Shown here one piece after another: positions 7,752-16,299 of a DNA stretch of 64,000 bases. Origin of the DNA: Phycisphaerales bacterium (lineage in GTDB: Bacteria > Planctomycetota > Phycisphaerae > Phycisphaerales > UBA1924); NCBI GenBank assembly GCA_028289195.1, contig JANQQR010000008.1:95499-159498 (forward strand). The letters are read 5' to 3'. The stretch's first letter is position 1. Each line of letters opens with the position of its first letter. A model generated the notes under the pieces. It did no database searches, was not told where the DNA came from, and worked only from the letters and a program-made list of their open reading frames with translations. The translations under genes and the position numbers were made by a program.

Positions 7752-9977
7752 CTAGAACCGGATGGTCAGCCCGACCTTGAGAGTGACCTCGGTCGCGAGC
7801 GATTCGAACTCGCTGCCCTCCGTGGTGAATCCCTGGTTCACGACGAAGAACACCTCTTGCCCCGGATCGATGATCCACTTCACCCGGCTGTTGATGCCCA
7901 GGAGCTCGGAGATGTTGTCCCACTGGATCGTTGAGTCCCACGAGACGAACGGCGTGAAGTTGATGTCTACGCCCGACCTCGCGATCCGGACGACGAAGTC
8001 GCCGTCCGGCAGGTCCACATGGTTCTCTTCGTACTCCGCATCGATCGCAAAGAAGCGATTCGGTCGCCACTCGAACTCCCCGACGAGGTCGAGCCGGTCG
8101 CCGTCGAAGAACTCGCCGAACTCCACCGAGCCGCCGACGCGCAGCGGGCGGGATGAGCTCGAGAAAGCAGCGAAGCGGCCGCGAGTGAACGTGTAGTCGT
8201 CGTCGGGGATAACGACGCCGGGCTGGATCTCGAAGTCCTCGTCGAGATCCTCGAAGTTGTTCGTCACCTCGAGCGACATCTCGTCGCCTGCCCGATTCTC
8301 CATTTCGAATCGAGCCTCGAGCTCGTAGGTCTCCAGATTCCCCGCGGTGTCTGTGATGAAATCGGTGCTGCCTCGGATATCCACGCGATCGATCCAACCG
8401 GTCGGGCGCCATCGCTTGCGGGCGTTGGCGATGTACTCGCGGATGCCCCGGCGATTCGAAAACCCGAGAGCCGGGTTGAACGTGTCGTCGATCTGCGTGA
8501 AGGCAGCGAACCACTCGACGTTGTCGCTTGCCATCCGGACACGCCCGCCGAACGCGTTCTGCGGCCCGCTCACACCCGACGTCTCGGTGTGCATGAAGAA
8601 CGCGTTGGCCGTCAGCACGTCGTCGCCGAAGTCGGTGCTGTTGCGGTAGTTGAAATCGGTCCCGATGAGGAAGTTGTCACCGTTGGTCTGCGGATCACCG
8701 ATGGTCGTGATGATCCCGATCTGTGATTCCTCGAGCACGTTGTACGAGAAGCGCCCGACCGTGACGTTCTTGGCGTCAAGGCCGTCGGGCCCCTCATCGA
8801 GCTGCACGTTGAGCAGGCCGACGTTCAGGTCACCAATTCGACCGGTGAGCTTGAGGCCCGCGATGATGTCGATCGGTTTGCCGTCAGGGCCGATGCCGAT
8901 CCGCCGCGAGAAGTAGGGGAGCGGGTTCCGCCGGATCCCGCCGAACTCGAACAGCCCCGCGTCTTGGAGGAAGAAGTCCCGCTTCTCGGGGAAGAAGAGG
9001 CTGAACCGCGTCAGATTCACCCGCCGCTCATCGACCTCCGTCTCGGCGAAATCGGTGTTCACCGTCACTGCGAACGTGAGGTCGGGGGTGATCTTGTAGA
9101 ACAGGTCGACGCCGCCTTCGACCTCGAAATCGGTATCGGGCCGGTCGCCGTCTCGATCCGCGTACTTGAACGTGATGAACGGCTTGATGTCGAGGCCGAT
9201 CCCCTTCTCGAGGTCCTCGAGACCCTCGATGATCCCTGCCGAACTCACCGACGCCAGGCCGCGCGTCCGCTGCGGGCCGGCCCATCGGATCGTCTCCTGC
9301 TTCCGCCGGATCCGCCGCTCGATGTTCAGGCCCCACCGGTCGGAATTCGGATTGAATCCGATCGTCTTATACGGGATGGAAAACTCGGCGCTCCACCCGC
9401 CCGCGTCCATCGACGTGCGCCCGCGCCAGATCCCGTCCCAGTCGAAGCGACGATTCCGGTTGTTCTCGAGCAGCGCATCACGCTTGGCGCCTGGCGGCGT
9501 CATCTCGAACAGGTACCCGTCGCGCGAATTGAAAAACGGATCGATGCTGATACTCAGCACGTCGTCGAATGCGAAGTCGCCGTCACGCTTCATCTGCGTC
9601 GCGCGGATGCCCGAGGCGTCGGAGTCCTCGGCGCGGATCGCAACGAAAAGCCGGTCCGAATCGAACGCCACGTACGCGATGGTCCGCTCGGACGGTTCCC
9701 CGCCCTCGATGGGGTCGACCTGCGTGAAGTCGGTGATGGTCGCCGCCCCCGCCCATTCGTCGGGGTTGATCACGCCATCGATGACCGGGGCCTGCTCGAG
9801 CCGGTTCACACTCACGACGGGCCGGCGACTCAGGGCGTCCGACGAGGGTTGATCGGTCTCAGTCTCCGGGGCGGCGGGCGCATCCGGACTCTGGGCCAGC
9901 GCGCCCTGACCAAGGAGCGCGAGCGAGAGAAACACCATGCGAGCGACGCTCGCCTGAGAACGACACATCCAGAGCAT
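7752..9977 (-). CDS. Outer-membrane protein, CBM9-like plus DUF5916-type barrel
   Basis: A 741-aa secreted protein. A signal peptide (hydrophobic core VFLSLALLGQGALAQ) is followed by a carbohydrate-binding family 9-like domain at about residues 55-260 (APVIDGVINPDEW, VAFDSDRLFVAI, DDVLSISIDPFF). The rest is rich in alternating beta-strands and ends in the aromatic residue Phe (LTIRF), as outer-membrane barrels do. DUF5916 proteins have this architecture. A substrate-uptake or surface role is likely but not shown. A TACAGT box at 10011-10016 would give a leader of about 30 nt. Confidence 0.82.
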   Translation of the reverse strand: MLWMCRSQASVARMVFLSLALLGQGALAQSPDAPAAPETETDQPSSDALSRRPVVSVNRLEQAPVIDGVINPDEWAGAATITDFTQVDPIEGGEPSERTIAYVAFDSDRLFVAIRAEDSDASGIRATQMKRDGDFAFDDVLSISIDPFFNSRDGYLFEMTPPGAKRDALLENNRNRRFDWDGIWRGRTSMDAGGWSAEFSIPYKTIGFNPNSDRWGLNIERRIRRKQETIRWAGPQRTRGLASVSSAGIIEGLEDLEKGIGLDIKPFITFKYADRDGDRPDTDFEVEGGVDLFYKITPDLTFAVTVNTDFAETEVDERRVNLTRFSLFFPEKRDFFLQDAGLFEFGGIRRNPLPYFSRRIGIGPDGKPIDIIAGLKLTGRIGDLNVGLLNVQLDEGPDGLDAKNVTVGRFSYNVLEESQIGIITTIGDPQTNGDNFLIGTDFNYRNSTDFGDDVLTANAFFMHTETSGVSGPQNAFGGRVRMASDNVEWFAAFTQIDDTFNPALGFSNRRGIREYIANARKRWRPTGWIDRVDIRGSTDFITDTAGNLETYELEARFEMENRAGDEMSLEVTNNFEDLDEDFEIQPGVVIPDDDYTFTRGRFAAFSSSSRPLRVGGSVEFGEFFDGDRLDLVGEFEWRPNRFFAIDAEYEENHVDLPDGDFVVRIARSGVDINFTPFVSWDSTIQWDNISELLGINSRVKWIIDPGQEVFFVVNQGFTTEGSEFESLATEVTLKVGLTIRF

Positions 9978-10010
9978 GCAATCGGACCATCAGCCGGGTC
10001 TGAGGATCGG

Positions 10011-10016
10011 ACTGTA
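10011..10016 (-). promoter_or_regulatory. Probable -10 box of the DUF5916 gene
   Basis: TACAGT on the minus strand lies 33 nt before the ATG in the divergent gap. No clear -35 box is visible. Confidence 0.35.
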
Positions 10017-10065
10017 TACCACCGCAACCTGCCGCGACGCCACGCCCCGGGATTCGGGCCAAACC

Positions 10066-10071
10066 TATACT
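10066..10071 (+). promoter_or_regulatory. Probable -10 box of ppk1
   Basis: TATACT lies 41 nt before the ppk1 ATG in the divergent intergenic region, an AT-rich spot in GC-rich surroundings. No good -35 box is seen. Confidence 0.35.
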
Positions 10072-10112
10072 TCGTCGGGTACTCGGTGAACGGCAGTTTC
10101 TCAGGGGAATCG

Positions 10113-12290
10113 ATGAGCACGCCCGCCTCGACCGAACCGGCAGCCTCCTCACAAGAGGGGGGGCCGAGCAGCGCGCCGACAGACCAGCTCGGGGAGTTCA
10201 TCGGGCGTGACCCGTCGCTCCTGGCGTTCAACCGGCGCGTCCTCGCCCAGGCCGGGGACGCCACGCACCCGCTCCTCGAGCGCGTGAAGTTCCTGACGAT
10301 CGTCGCTTCGAATCTCGACGAGTTCTTCATGAAGCGGATCGCGCGGCACAAGCGGCGCCAAGCCGCCGGGCTGCAGCACCGGACGCACGACGGCCGATCG
10401 CTCGCGCAGAACCTCGCCGAACTCCGCGATCTTGTGCGGGATCTGCAGGACTCCGCGGCAGACTGCCTGGCGAGCCAGCTCGTCCCGGCGCTCGCCGAGC
10501 AGGGGGTCCACCTCACCGACTACAACGACCTCAGTGCACAGGATCAGGCGCGGCTGCAGGAGTGGTTCCACTCGAACGTCTTCCCGATCCTGACACCGCT
10601 CGCCGTGGATCCCGGCCACCGCTTCCCCTTCATCTCCAACCTCTCCGAGAATCTTGGCGTGACGCTGCGAACTCCGGGATCCGGCGACCGCGTGTTCGCC
10701 CGCTTGAAGATCCCCGACGGAATCCCGCGACTCGCCGCGTTGTGCCCCGAGGGAGAGGTCGGCGTGATCTCGGACCCGCACAACGTCCGGTTCGTGCCGC
10801 TCGAACAGATCGTGATGCACAACCTCGACGACGTGTTCCCCGGGATGCAGGTCGAGGAGGTCATGCCGTTCCGTGTCACCCGCTCGACGGGAGTCGAGGC
10901 AGAGGAGGAGGAATTCGAGAACCTGCTCCAGCACGTCGAGGACGAGGTCCGCCAGCGCCGGTTCGCCGAGGCTGTCCGGCTCGAGACCCCCTCGGACGCG
11001 TCTCCGGCGATGCTCGAACTCCTCGTCGAAGAGCTGGAGCTCGACGCCGACAGCGTCTATAGCCGCTCCGGCCCACTCGAGTACGCGGATCTGGACGAGC
11101 TCTACAAGCTCGACCGCCCGGATCTGAAACAGGACACGTGGGTGTCCGTCATCCCCGCGCGTTTGCGCCCGGAAGACACCGACATCTTCTCGGTCATCCG
11201 CGAGCGCGACATCTTCGTGCACCATCCGTACGAGTCGTTCCAGAAGTCCGTCGAGTGGTTTATCGCGGCCGCCGCGTCGGATCCAAACGTGCTGGCGATC
11301 AAGCAGACGCTGTACCGCACCTCTCGCGACTCGCCGTTCATCAGCAGCCTCATCCGGGCCGCCGAGGATGGGAAAGCCATCGCGTGCATGGTCGAGCTCC
11401 GGGCCCGGTTCGACGAAGACAAGAACGTCCGCTTCGCCCGGCAACTCGAGAAACACGGTGTGCACGTCGCCTACGGGATGATCGGGCTCAAGACCCATTG
11501 CAAGTGTTCGCTCGTCGTCCGGCGCGAAGGCGACGGGCTCCGAAGCTACGTGCACATCGGCACCGGAAACTACCACCCGGGCACGGCGCAGCTCTACACG
11601 GACTGCGGCCTGCTGACGTGTGACCCGGCCATCACCACAGAAGTGGTCAACCTCTTTAACTATCTCACCGGCCGCTCGATGAACCGGCACTACGACTCGC
11701 TCATCGTGGCCCCCTCGGCCATGCGTCGGAAGATGTACGATCTGATCGACCGCGAGATCGAGTTCGCGCGTGCGGGGAAGCCGGCGCAGATCTTCGCGAA
11801 GATGAACCAGCTCGAGGACGTCGGCATCATCCGGAAGCTGTACGAGGCATCGAACGCGGGTGTGGAGATCACCCTCATCGTCCGCGGCTTCTGCTGCCTC
11901 CGTCCCGGAGTGCCGGGGATGAGCGAGAACATCCGCGTGCTGTCGATCGTGGGCCGATTCCTCGAGCACTCCCGGATTTTCTTCTTCGGCGCCGGTCGCG
12001 AGGACCCGCTCGACGGCGAGTGGTTCATCGGCTCGGCGGACTGGATGAGCCGCAACCTGAACGACCGGGTCGAGGTCGCCTGCCCGGTGACCGATCGCGA
12101 CGCCCGCGCTCGACTCCAGCGGATCCGCGAGGTAGGCCTTGCCGACCGGCTCCGGGCTTGGGAACTCCGACCGGACGGGTCGTACGTCCGACTGCAGCCG
12201 GACGCCGGGGCCGACCCCGATTCACCCAGCCTCCTCGGCACCTTCGAGACGATGTGCCGCGACGCTTTGGCGACCAGACCCCGCGCCTGA
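10113..12290 (+). CDS. ppk1: Polyphosphate kinase 1
   Basis: A 725-aa PPK1, which polymerises the gamma-phosphate of ATP into polyphosphate reversibly. The N domain has the family start (SLLAFNRRVL, LERVKFLTIVASNLDEFFMKR). The autophosphorylated His is H481 in HIGTGNYHPGTAQLYTD, equivalent to E. coli H435; the second catalytic His is in RFLEHSRIFFF, and the ADWMSRNLNDRVEV motif follows. The start ATG follows a TCAGGGG ribosome binding site; although the frame is open for more than 1 kb upstream, that part is antisense to the DUF5916 gene. It is followed after 14 nt by a CHAD gene and then ppx. Confidence 0.97.
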   Translation: MSTPASTEPAASSQEGGPSSAPTDQLGEFIGRDPSLLAFNRRVLAQAGDATHPLLERVKFLTIVASNLDEFFMKRIARHKRRQAAGLQHRTHDGRSLAQNLAELRDLVRDLQDSAADCLASQLVPALAEQGVHLTDYNDLSAQDQARLQEWFHSNVFPILTPLAVDPGHRFPFISNLSENLGVTLRTPGSGDRVFARLKIPDGIPRLAALCPEGEVGVISDPHNVRFVPLEQIVMHNLDDVFPGMQVEEVMPFRVTRSTGVEAEEEEFENLLQHVEDEVRQRRFAEAVRLETPSDASPAMLELLVEELELDADSVYSRSGPLEYADLDELYKLDRPDLKQDTWVSVIPARLRPEDTDIFSVIRERDIFVHHPYESFQKSVEWFIAAAASDPNVLAIKQTLYRTSRDSPFISSLIRAAEDGKAIACMVELRARFDEDKNVRFARQLEKHGVHVAYGMIGLKTHCKCSLVVRREGDGLRSYVHIGTGNYHPGTAQLYTDCGLLTCDPAITTEVVNLFNYLTGRSMNRHYDSLIVAPSAMRRKMYDLIDREIEFARAGKPAQIFAKMNQLEDVGIIRKLYEASNAGVEITLIVRGFCCLRPGVPGMSENIRVLSIVGRFLEHSRIFFFGAGREDPLDGEWFIGSADWMSRNLNDRVEVACPVTDRDARARLQRIREVGLADRLRAWELRPDGSYVRLQPDAGADPDSPSLLGTFETMCRDALATRPRA

Positions 12291-12291
12291 C

Positions 12292-12297
12292 TAGCAT
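12292..12297 (+). promoter_or_regulatory. Leaderless -10 box of the CHAD gene
   Basis: TAGCAT ends 7 nt before the GTG at 12305, squeezed between the ppk1 stop and this start. It could let CHAD and ppx be transcribed without ppk1. Confidence 0.4.
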
Positions 12298-12304
12298 CTG
12301 TTGA

Positions 12305-13348
12305 GTGGATACGTCATCCCGTGGACGTTCGGCCATGACCACAGCACCGCGCAGCCAAGAATTTGCTCCGCAGCCGGCCAGCGCCGCGGATGCCGCCAGG
12401 GACGCAGTCGCGTCTCGCTACGGCGCGGTCTCGAAGGCGCTCGGACGTCTGTACGACTCGAAGAAGGCTCCCAAGCGGGACGTTCACCGCCTGCGGGTCG
12501 CCACCAGGAGGGCGGGGGCGGCGCTCGCGGCGTTCGAGCCCCAGATCGGCTCGACGGTCGTCAAGCGGGCGCAGAAACAGCTCAAGCTCATCAGGCGTGC
12601 CGCCGGTGATGCCCGAGCCGCCGACGTTCACACCGATCTGCTCAGTTCGTTCAGCCCCTCGCTCTCGACGCTGGGGCGTGAGGCCTGCTCGGAGTTGATC
12701 GAGTCGAGCCGGGCCAGAGCCAAGCGGGCCCGTATCGGGCTCCGGCGCCTGCCCAAGAGCGTGACCCCACGGGACGTCCAGACCTGGGGCTCCGACGTGC
12801 AGCGGGCGATCGAACGGACCAGCAGGTCCAAGACCGGCCCATTCTCATTGAGCGGCGCGGTCCGGGTGACGCTGGTCAACCTCAAGCTCGATCTCGAATC
12901 GCATTCGGCGGTGCCGATCGACACACTCGAGCAGCTCCACGAGCTCCGGATCACCGTCAAGCGGATCCGTTACACGAGCGAGGTCTTCAAGCACTGCTTC
13001 TCGCTGGGAATTCTCGAGGGCATCCAGAACGCATGCGTTCGCCTGCAGGAACACCTCGGGCTCATCAACGACTTCGGGGAACTCGCCGAGCGGGCGTCGG
13101 ACCACCGGGATCACGCCCGGGGGCGGGCCGAGAACGGCAAGGCCAAGCACATCCGCACGCTTGAAGGGTTCGTCGAGCTGGAGCTCCGCCTCCAGGACGA
13201 ACGCGACAGGATGCGCCAGCGCTTCCTTGACGAGTGGACCGGCGGCACCGGCGCTGAACTCGGGCGCCTGCTCGACGCCGCGATCCGTGAGCAGCAATCG
13301 CGGGCCCCGAGCGACGAATCTCAAATCGCCGGCGCGGGCGCACCATGA
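12305..13348 (+). CDS. CHAD domain protein (polyphosphate-associated)
   Basis: A 347-aa helical protein with conserved, basic-faced CHAD motifs: RDVHRLRVATRRAGAAL near residue 60, then a second half with LHELRITVKRIRYTSEVF and LQEHLGLINDF. CHAD domains bind polyphosphate through the conserved His/Arg/Lys surface. Placement between ppk1 and ppx supports this. The GTG at 12305 is chosen for its upstream TAGCAT box; an ATG at 12335 is the alternative. Its TGA overlaps the ppx ATG (ATGA), implying translational coupling. Confidence 0.9.
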   Translation: MDTSSRGRSAMTTAPRSQEFAPQPASAADAARDAVASRYGAVSKALGRLYDSKKAPKRDVHRLRVATRRAGAALAAFEPQIGSTVVKRAQKQLKLIRRAAGDARAADVHTDLLSSFSPSLSTLGREACSELIESSRARAKRARIGLRRLPKSVTPRDVQTWGSDVQRAIERTSRSKTGPFSLSGAVRVTLVNLKLDLESHSAVPIDTLEQLHELRITVKRIRYTSEVFKHCFSLGILEGIQNACVRLQEHLGLINDFGELAERASDHRDHARGRAENGKAKHIRTLEGFVELELRLQDERDRMRQRFLDEWTGGTGAELGRLLDAAIREQQSRAPSDESQIAGAGAP

Positions 13349-15009
13349 CCGAGGGCAACGGCGCCGCCGAGAACGCTCAGGACTCCAAACGGCTCGGCGC
13401 GATCGATGTCGGCACCAACAGCCTGCGCCTCGTGATCGCATCGGCCACTCCCGACGGCAACTACCGCGTCCTCGACGACGAGAAGGAGATCACGCGCCTG
13501 GGCGCCGGGCTCGGCGCGACCGGATTGCTGGGTGAGGAGAGCATGCAGCGGAGCGCGACAGTCATCGGGCGCATGCGCGAGATCGCCGAGGGCTTCCATT
13601 GCCAGAGCATCCGCGCCATAGCCACCGCAGCGGTGCGCGAGGCAGACAACGGCCAGGAGTTCGTCGATCTCGTCCGCGAGGTCGCGGGCGTCGAACTCGA
13701 GGTGATCTCCGCTCGCGAGGAGGCCCGGCTCGCCTACCGGAGCGCCTCGCACGCGTTCGACATCAGCCAACGGTCGGTCGCGATCGTCGACATCGGCGGC
13801 GGGAGCACCGAGATCGTCGTGGCGTCGAACGGGGTCATCGAGCAGGTGTACACCCTGCCCATCGGCGCCGTGCGGCTCACCGAGCGATACCACGGGGTCG
13901 AGCACCCCGAGAACAGCCGCCGGTTCGAGGAACTCCGCGCCGGCCTCCGCCGGATCGTCCGAGAGCACCTCGGCAGACCGCCGGTGTCGCCCCAGGAGAT
14001 CATCGGCACCGGCGGGACGTTCACCACCCTCGCCGGCATCTCCGCCCACAAGACGGACCGTCCCGACAACCAGGGCGAGTTCCTGCCTTTCGCCCTGCGC
14101 GGCTACGAGATGCAGCGCTCCGAGATCCGCCACATCCTCGAGCACCTGCGCAAGCTCAGCGTCAAGGCGCGCACGCGCGTGCCCGGGCTGAGCGCCGACC
14201 GGGCGGAGATCATCGTCGCTGGCGTGGCGATCATCGACGCCGTGATGAAGCGCCTCGGCGTGAACACCGCCCGCATCCACGACCGGGGCATCCGCGACGG
14301 GCTCGTGCTGGAGATGATCGACGAGGCCTTCCCGGTGCTCAGCGCCCGCGCCAGCCAGCCGGTCGACCGCTGGCAATCGGTGCGAGCCTTCGCGGCCCGG
14401 TGCCGCTACGAGGAGCACCACTCGCACCACGTCGCCGAGTTGTCGACATCGATCTTCGACCAACTGGCGGCACAAGTTCCGGAGTTGTTCGAGGGGCGCG
14501 TCCTGCTCGAACAGCGCGACCTCCTCAAGGCCGCCGCGATCCTGCACGACGTCGGCTACTTCGTGAACTACTCCAAGCACCACAAGCACACGTACCACCT
14601 GATCGTGCACAGCGAGATCAACGGGTTCGATCATCGCGACCTCGAGCTCATCGCCAACATCGCGCGCTACCACCGGCGCGCCGAGCCAAAGCGAGGGCAC
14701 AAAAACTTCGCCAAGCTCACGCCGACGGAGCGCGAGATCGTCCGCAAGCTCGCCGGCATCCTGCGCATCGCCGTGGGCCTCGATCGCACGCACACGCAGA
14801 CCGTCACCGGGGCTCGGCTCGGGATCGCCGACGGCAGAGCCGTGTTCGAGCTCGATTCCCAGGCGCGCCCGGAGGTCGACATCTGGGGTGCACAGAGCAA
14901 GAGCCGCCTGTTCGAACGTGCCTTCGATCTGGCCCCGGAGTTCCGGTGGGACGGCCCGAACGGTCAGCCAGCGGCGTCCGCCTCCGGCTTCCGCCACTCC
15001 CAGTCCTGA
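13345..15009 (+). CDS. ppx: Ppx/GppA exopolyphosphatase with HD-like C-terminal domain
   Basis: A 554-aa ASKHA phosphatase. The N-terminal phosphate loop is AIDVGTNSLRLVI near residue 14 and the second one is VDIGGGSTEIVV near residue 150, with IGTGGTFTT later. The C-terminal part (from about residue 340) is HD-like: HHSHHVAEL, AAILHDVGYFVNYSKHHKHTYHLI and IARYHRR. Ppx removes terminal phosphates from polyphosphate; GppA activity on pppGpp is also possible. It is translationally coupled to CHAD. Its 3' end overlaps the convergent zinc-ribbon gene by 46 nt. Confidence 0.94.
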   Translation: MTEGNGAAENAQDSKRLGAIDVGTNSLRLVIASATPDGNYRVLDDEKEITRLGAGLGATGLLGEESMQRSATVIGRMREIAEGFHCQSIRAIATAAVREADNGQEFVDLVREVAGVELEVISAREEARLAYRSASHAFDISQRSVAIVDIGGGSTEIVVASNGVIEQVYTLPIGAVRLTERYHGVEHPENSRRFEELRAGLRRIVREHLGRPPVSPQEIIGTGGTFTTLAGISAHKTDRPDNQGEFLPFALRGYEMQRSEIRHILEHLRKLSVKARTRVPGLSADRAEIIVAGVAIIDAVMKRLGVNTARIHDRGIRDGLVLEMIDEAFPVLSARASQPVDRWQSVRAFAARCRYEEHHSHHVAELSTSIFDQLAAQVPELFEGRVLLEQRDLLKAAAILHDVGYFVNYSKHHKHTYHLIVHSEINGFDHRDLELIANIARYHRRAEPKRGHKNFAKLTPTEREIVRKLAGILRIAVGLDRTHTQTVTGARLGIADGRAVFELDSQARPEVDIWGAQSKSRLFERAFDLAPEFRWDGPNGQPAASASGFRHSQS

Positions 15010-15317
15010 TCCTTGTGCAGCCTGCCCGCGCTCTGCTTGATGCAGCGCTTGCAGATCATCGCTTCGGGACGCGCGGGGCTCTGCCAGCCCGGGTCCTCTT
15101 TCTCTTCGAGGCACATCGTGCAGCGGTAGGGGGGCTCGGCCGATGAGGCCCCCTGGAGGACGACCTCGGTGTACGCGACGGTCAGGCAGTCGCCGCTGAT
15201 CAGGCTGCCCTGGTGGCCCTCGACCATCGGGAACGCGCCGTCCCATTCCCTGCCCGAGAAGTCGCAGAGGAAATCGGAGATCTGCATGTTCGCCGGATCG
15301 GCGCCGGGCCTGTGCAT
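14964..15317 (-). CDS. Small zinc-ribbon-like hypothetical protein
   Basis: 117 aa, function unknown. Two CxxC pairs 24 residues apart (CTMC and CKRC) suggest a zinc knuckle; an additional Cys pair may come from FLCDF and GDC upstream. The C-terminus is basic and aromatic (KDQDWEWRKP). The frame looks genuine because its start has a TAGGAT box 8 nt upstream, matching other genes here, and because of the cysteine spacing. The ATG could also be the internal one in ANMQISDF. It overlaps the end of ppx tail to tail. Confidence 0.65.
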   Translation of the reverse strand: MHRPGADPANMQISDFLCDFSGREWDGAFPMVEGHQGSLISGDCLTVAYTEVVLQGASSAEPPYRCTMCLEEKEDPGWQSPARPEAMICKRCIKQSAGRLHKDQDWEWRKPEADAAG

Positions 15318-15325
15318 CGCGGAAC

Positions 15326-15331
15326 ATCCTA
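15326..15331 (-). promoter_or_regulatory. Leaderless -10 box of the zinc-ribbon gene
   Basis: TAGGAT on the minus strand ends 8 nt before the ATG at 15317. It mirrors the TAGGAT of the divergent nitrilase gene. Confidence 0.45.
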
Positions 15332-15345
15332 CCCGCCGGGCGGGT

Positions 15346-15351
15346 TAGGAT
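15346..15351 (+). promoter_or_regulatory. Leaderless -10 box of the nitrilase gene
   Basis: TAGGAT ends 6 nt before the ATG at 15358, with no ribosome binding site between. Confidence 0.5.
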
Positions 15352-15357
15352 CGCACG

Positions 15358-16290
15358 ATGAAGATCGCCATCGCCCAGACCGCCCCCGTGTTCTTCGACC
15401 GGCAGCGCACCACCGAGAAGGCCGCCGAACACGCGACGAGGGCCGGCGCCGAGGGCGCGAAGCTCGTGGCGTTCGGCGAGACGTTCATCCCCGCCTACCC
15501 GCTGTGGACGTGCCGCACGGACGGCGCCCGGTTCGACGCCGCCGATCAGAAGCAATTGCACGCGCGGTACCTCGAGAGCGGGGTCGACATTGAGCGGGGC
15601 GATCTGGAGCCCCTCCAGGACGCCGCCCGGGACGCGGGGATCACCGTAGTGGTCGGGGTGGCCGAGCGACCCGGCGAGCGGGCCGGGCACACGATCTACT
15701 GCTCGTGCGTCGTCATCGACGCCTCCGGGAAGATCGCCTCGGTGCACCGCAAGCTCATGCCCACGTTCGAAGAGCGCCTCAGCTGGGGAGCCGGCGACGG
15801 CGCGGGCCTTCGGACCCACTCGGTCGGGGAGTTCACCGTCGGCGCCCTGAACTGCTGGGAGAACTGGATGCCCCTGGCCCGGGCGTCGCTCTACGCTCAG
15901 GGCGAGAACCTCCACGTGGCGATCTGGCCGGGGTGCGAACGCCTGACCCGCGACATCACCCGGTTCATCGCCCTCGAGTCGCGTTCGTTCGTGATCAGCG
16001 CCTCGTCGATCATCCGGCGCGAGGACCTGCCCGCAGACATGCCCGGCAAGGAGATCCTCGATCGCGAGGACGTCTACTACGACGGCGGCTCGTGCGTCGC
16101 AGCGCCCGACGGCTCCTGGCTCGTCGAACCGGTGGTCGGGCGCGAGGAGCTCATCTTCTGCGACCTCGACCGCGCGCGGGTCAACGAGGAGCGACAGAAC
16201 TTCGACCCGTCCGGGCACTACGCCCGCCCGGACGTGCTGGAACTCGCGATCGACCGGCGCCGCCAGGCCAGCGCCTACTTCATCGACTGA
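15358..16290 (+). CDS. Nitrilase-family carbon-nitrogen hydrolase
   Basis: A 310-aa enzyme with the Glu-Lys-Cys triad of the nitrilase superfamily: E41 in FGETFIP, K132 in HRKLMPT and C166 in LNCWENW. The NCWENW context and the FIPAYPLW stretch are those of true nitrilases (branch 1: nitrile to acid plus ammonia, or cyanide hydratase/dihydratase) rather than amidases. It has no signal peptide, so it is cytoplasmic. The substrate nitrile is unknown. It is divergent from the zinc-ribbon gene with only 40 nt between the two start codons. Confidence 0.92.
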   Translation: MKIAIAQTAPVFFDRQRTTEKAAEHATRAGAEGAKLVAFGETFIPAYPLWTCRTDGARFDAADQKQLHARYLESGVDIERGDLEPLQDAARDAGITVVVGVAERPGERAGHTIYCSCVVIDASGKIASVHRKLMPTFEERLSWGAGDGAGLRTHSVGEFTVGALNCWENWMPLARASLYAQGENLHVAIWPGCERLTRDITRFIALESRSFVISASSIIRREDLPADMPGKEILDREDVYYDGGSCVAAPDGSWLVEPVVGREELIFCDLDRARVNEERQNFDPSGHYARPDVLELAIDRRRQASAYFID

Positions 16291-16299
16291 CCACGGGCG

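Noticed and set aside
8964..10112. Upstream extension of ppk1 by almost 400 codons
   Set aside because: The extension lies wholly on the antisense of the DUF5916 gene. PPK1 homology, the ribosome binding site and a TATACT box all place the start at 10113.
10149..11969. A 606-codon open frame antisense to ppk1
   Set aside because: Mirror frame of a GC-rich gene; no domain recognised.
13321..16218. A 965-codon open frame on the minus strand
   Set aside because: It is antisense to ppx and nitrilase, low in complexity and rich in Arg, Asp, Gly and Val as expected for the shadow frame of a GC-rich gene; no domain is recognisable.
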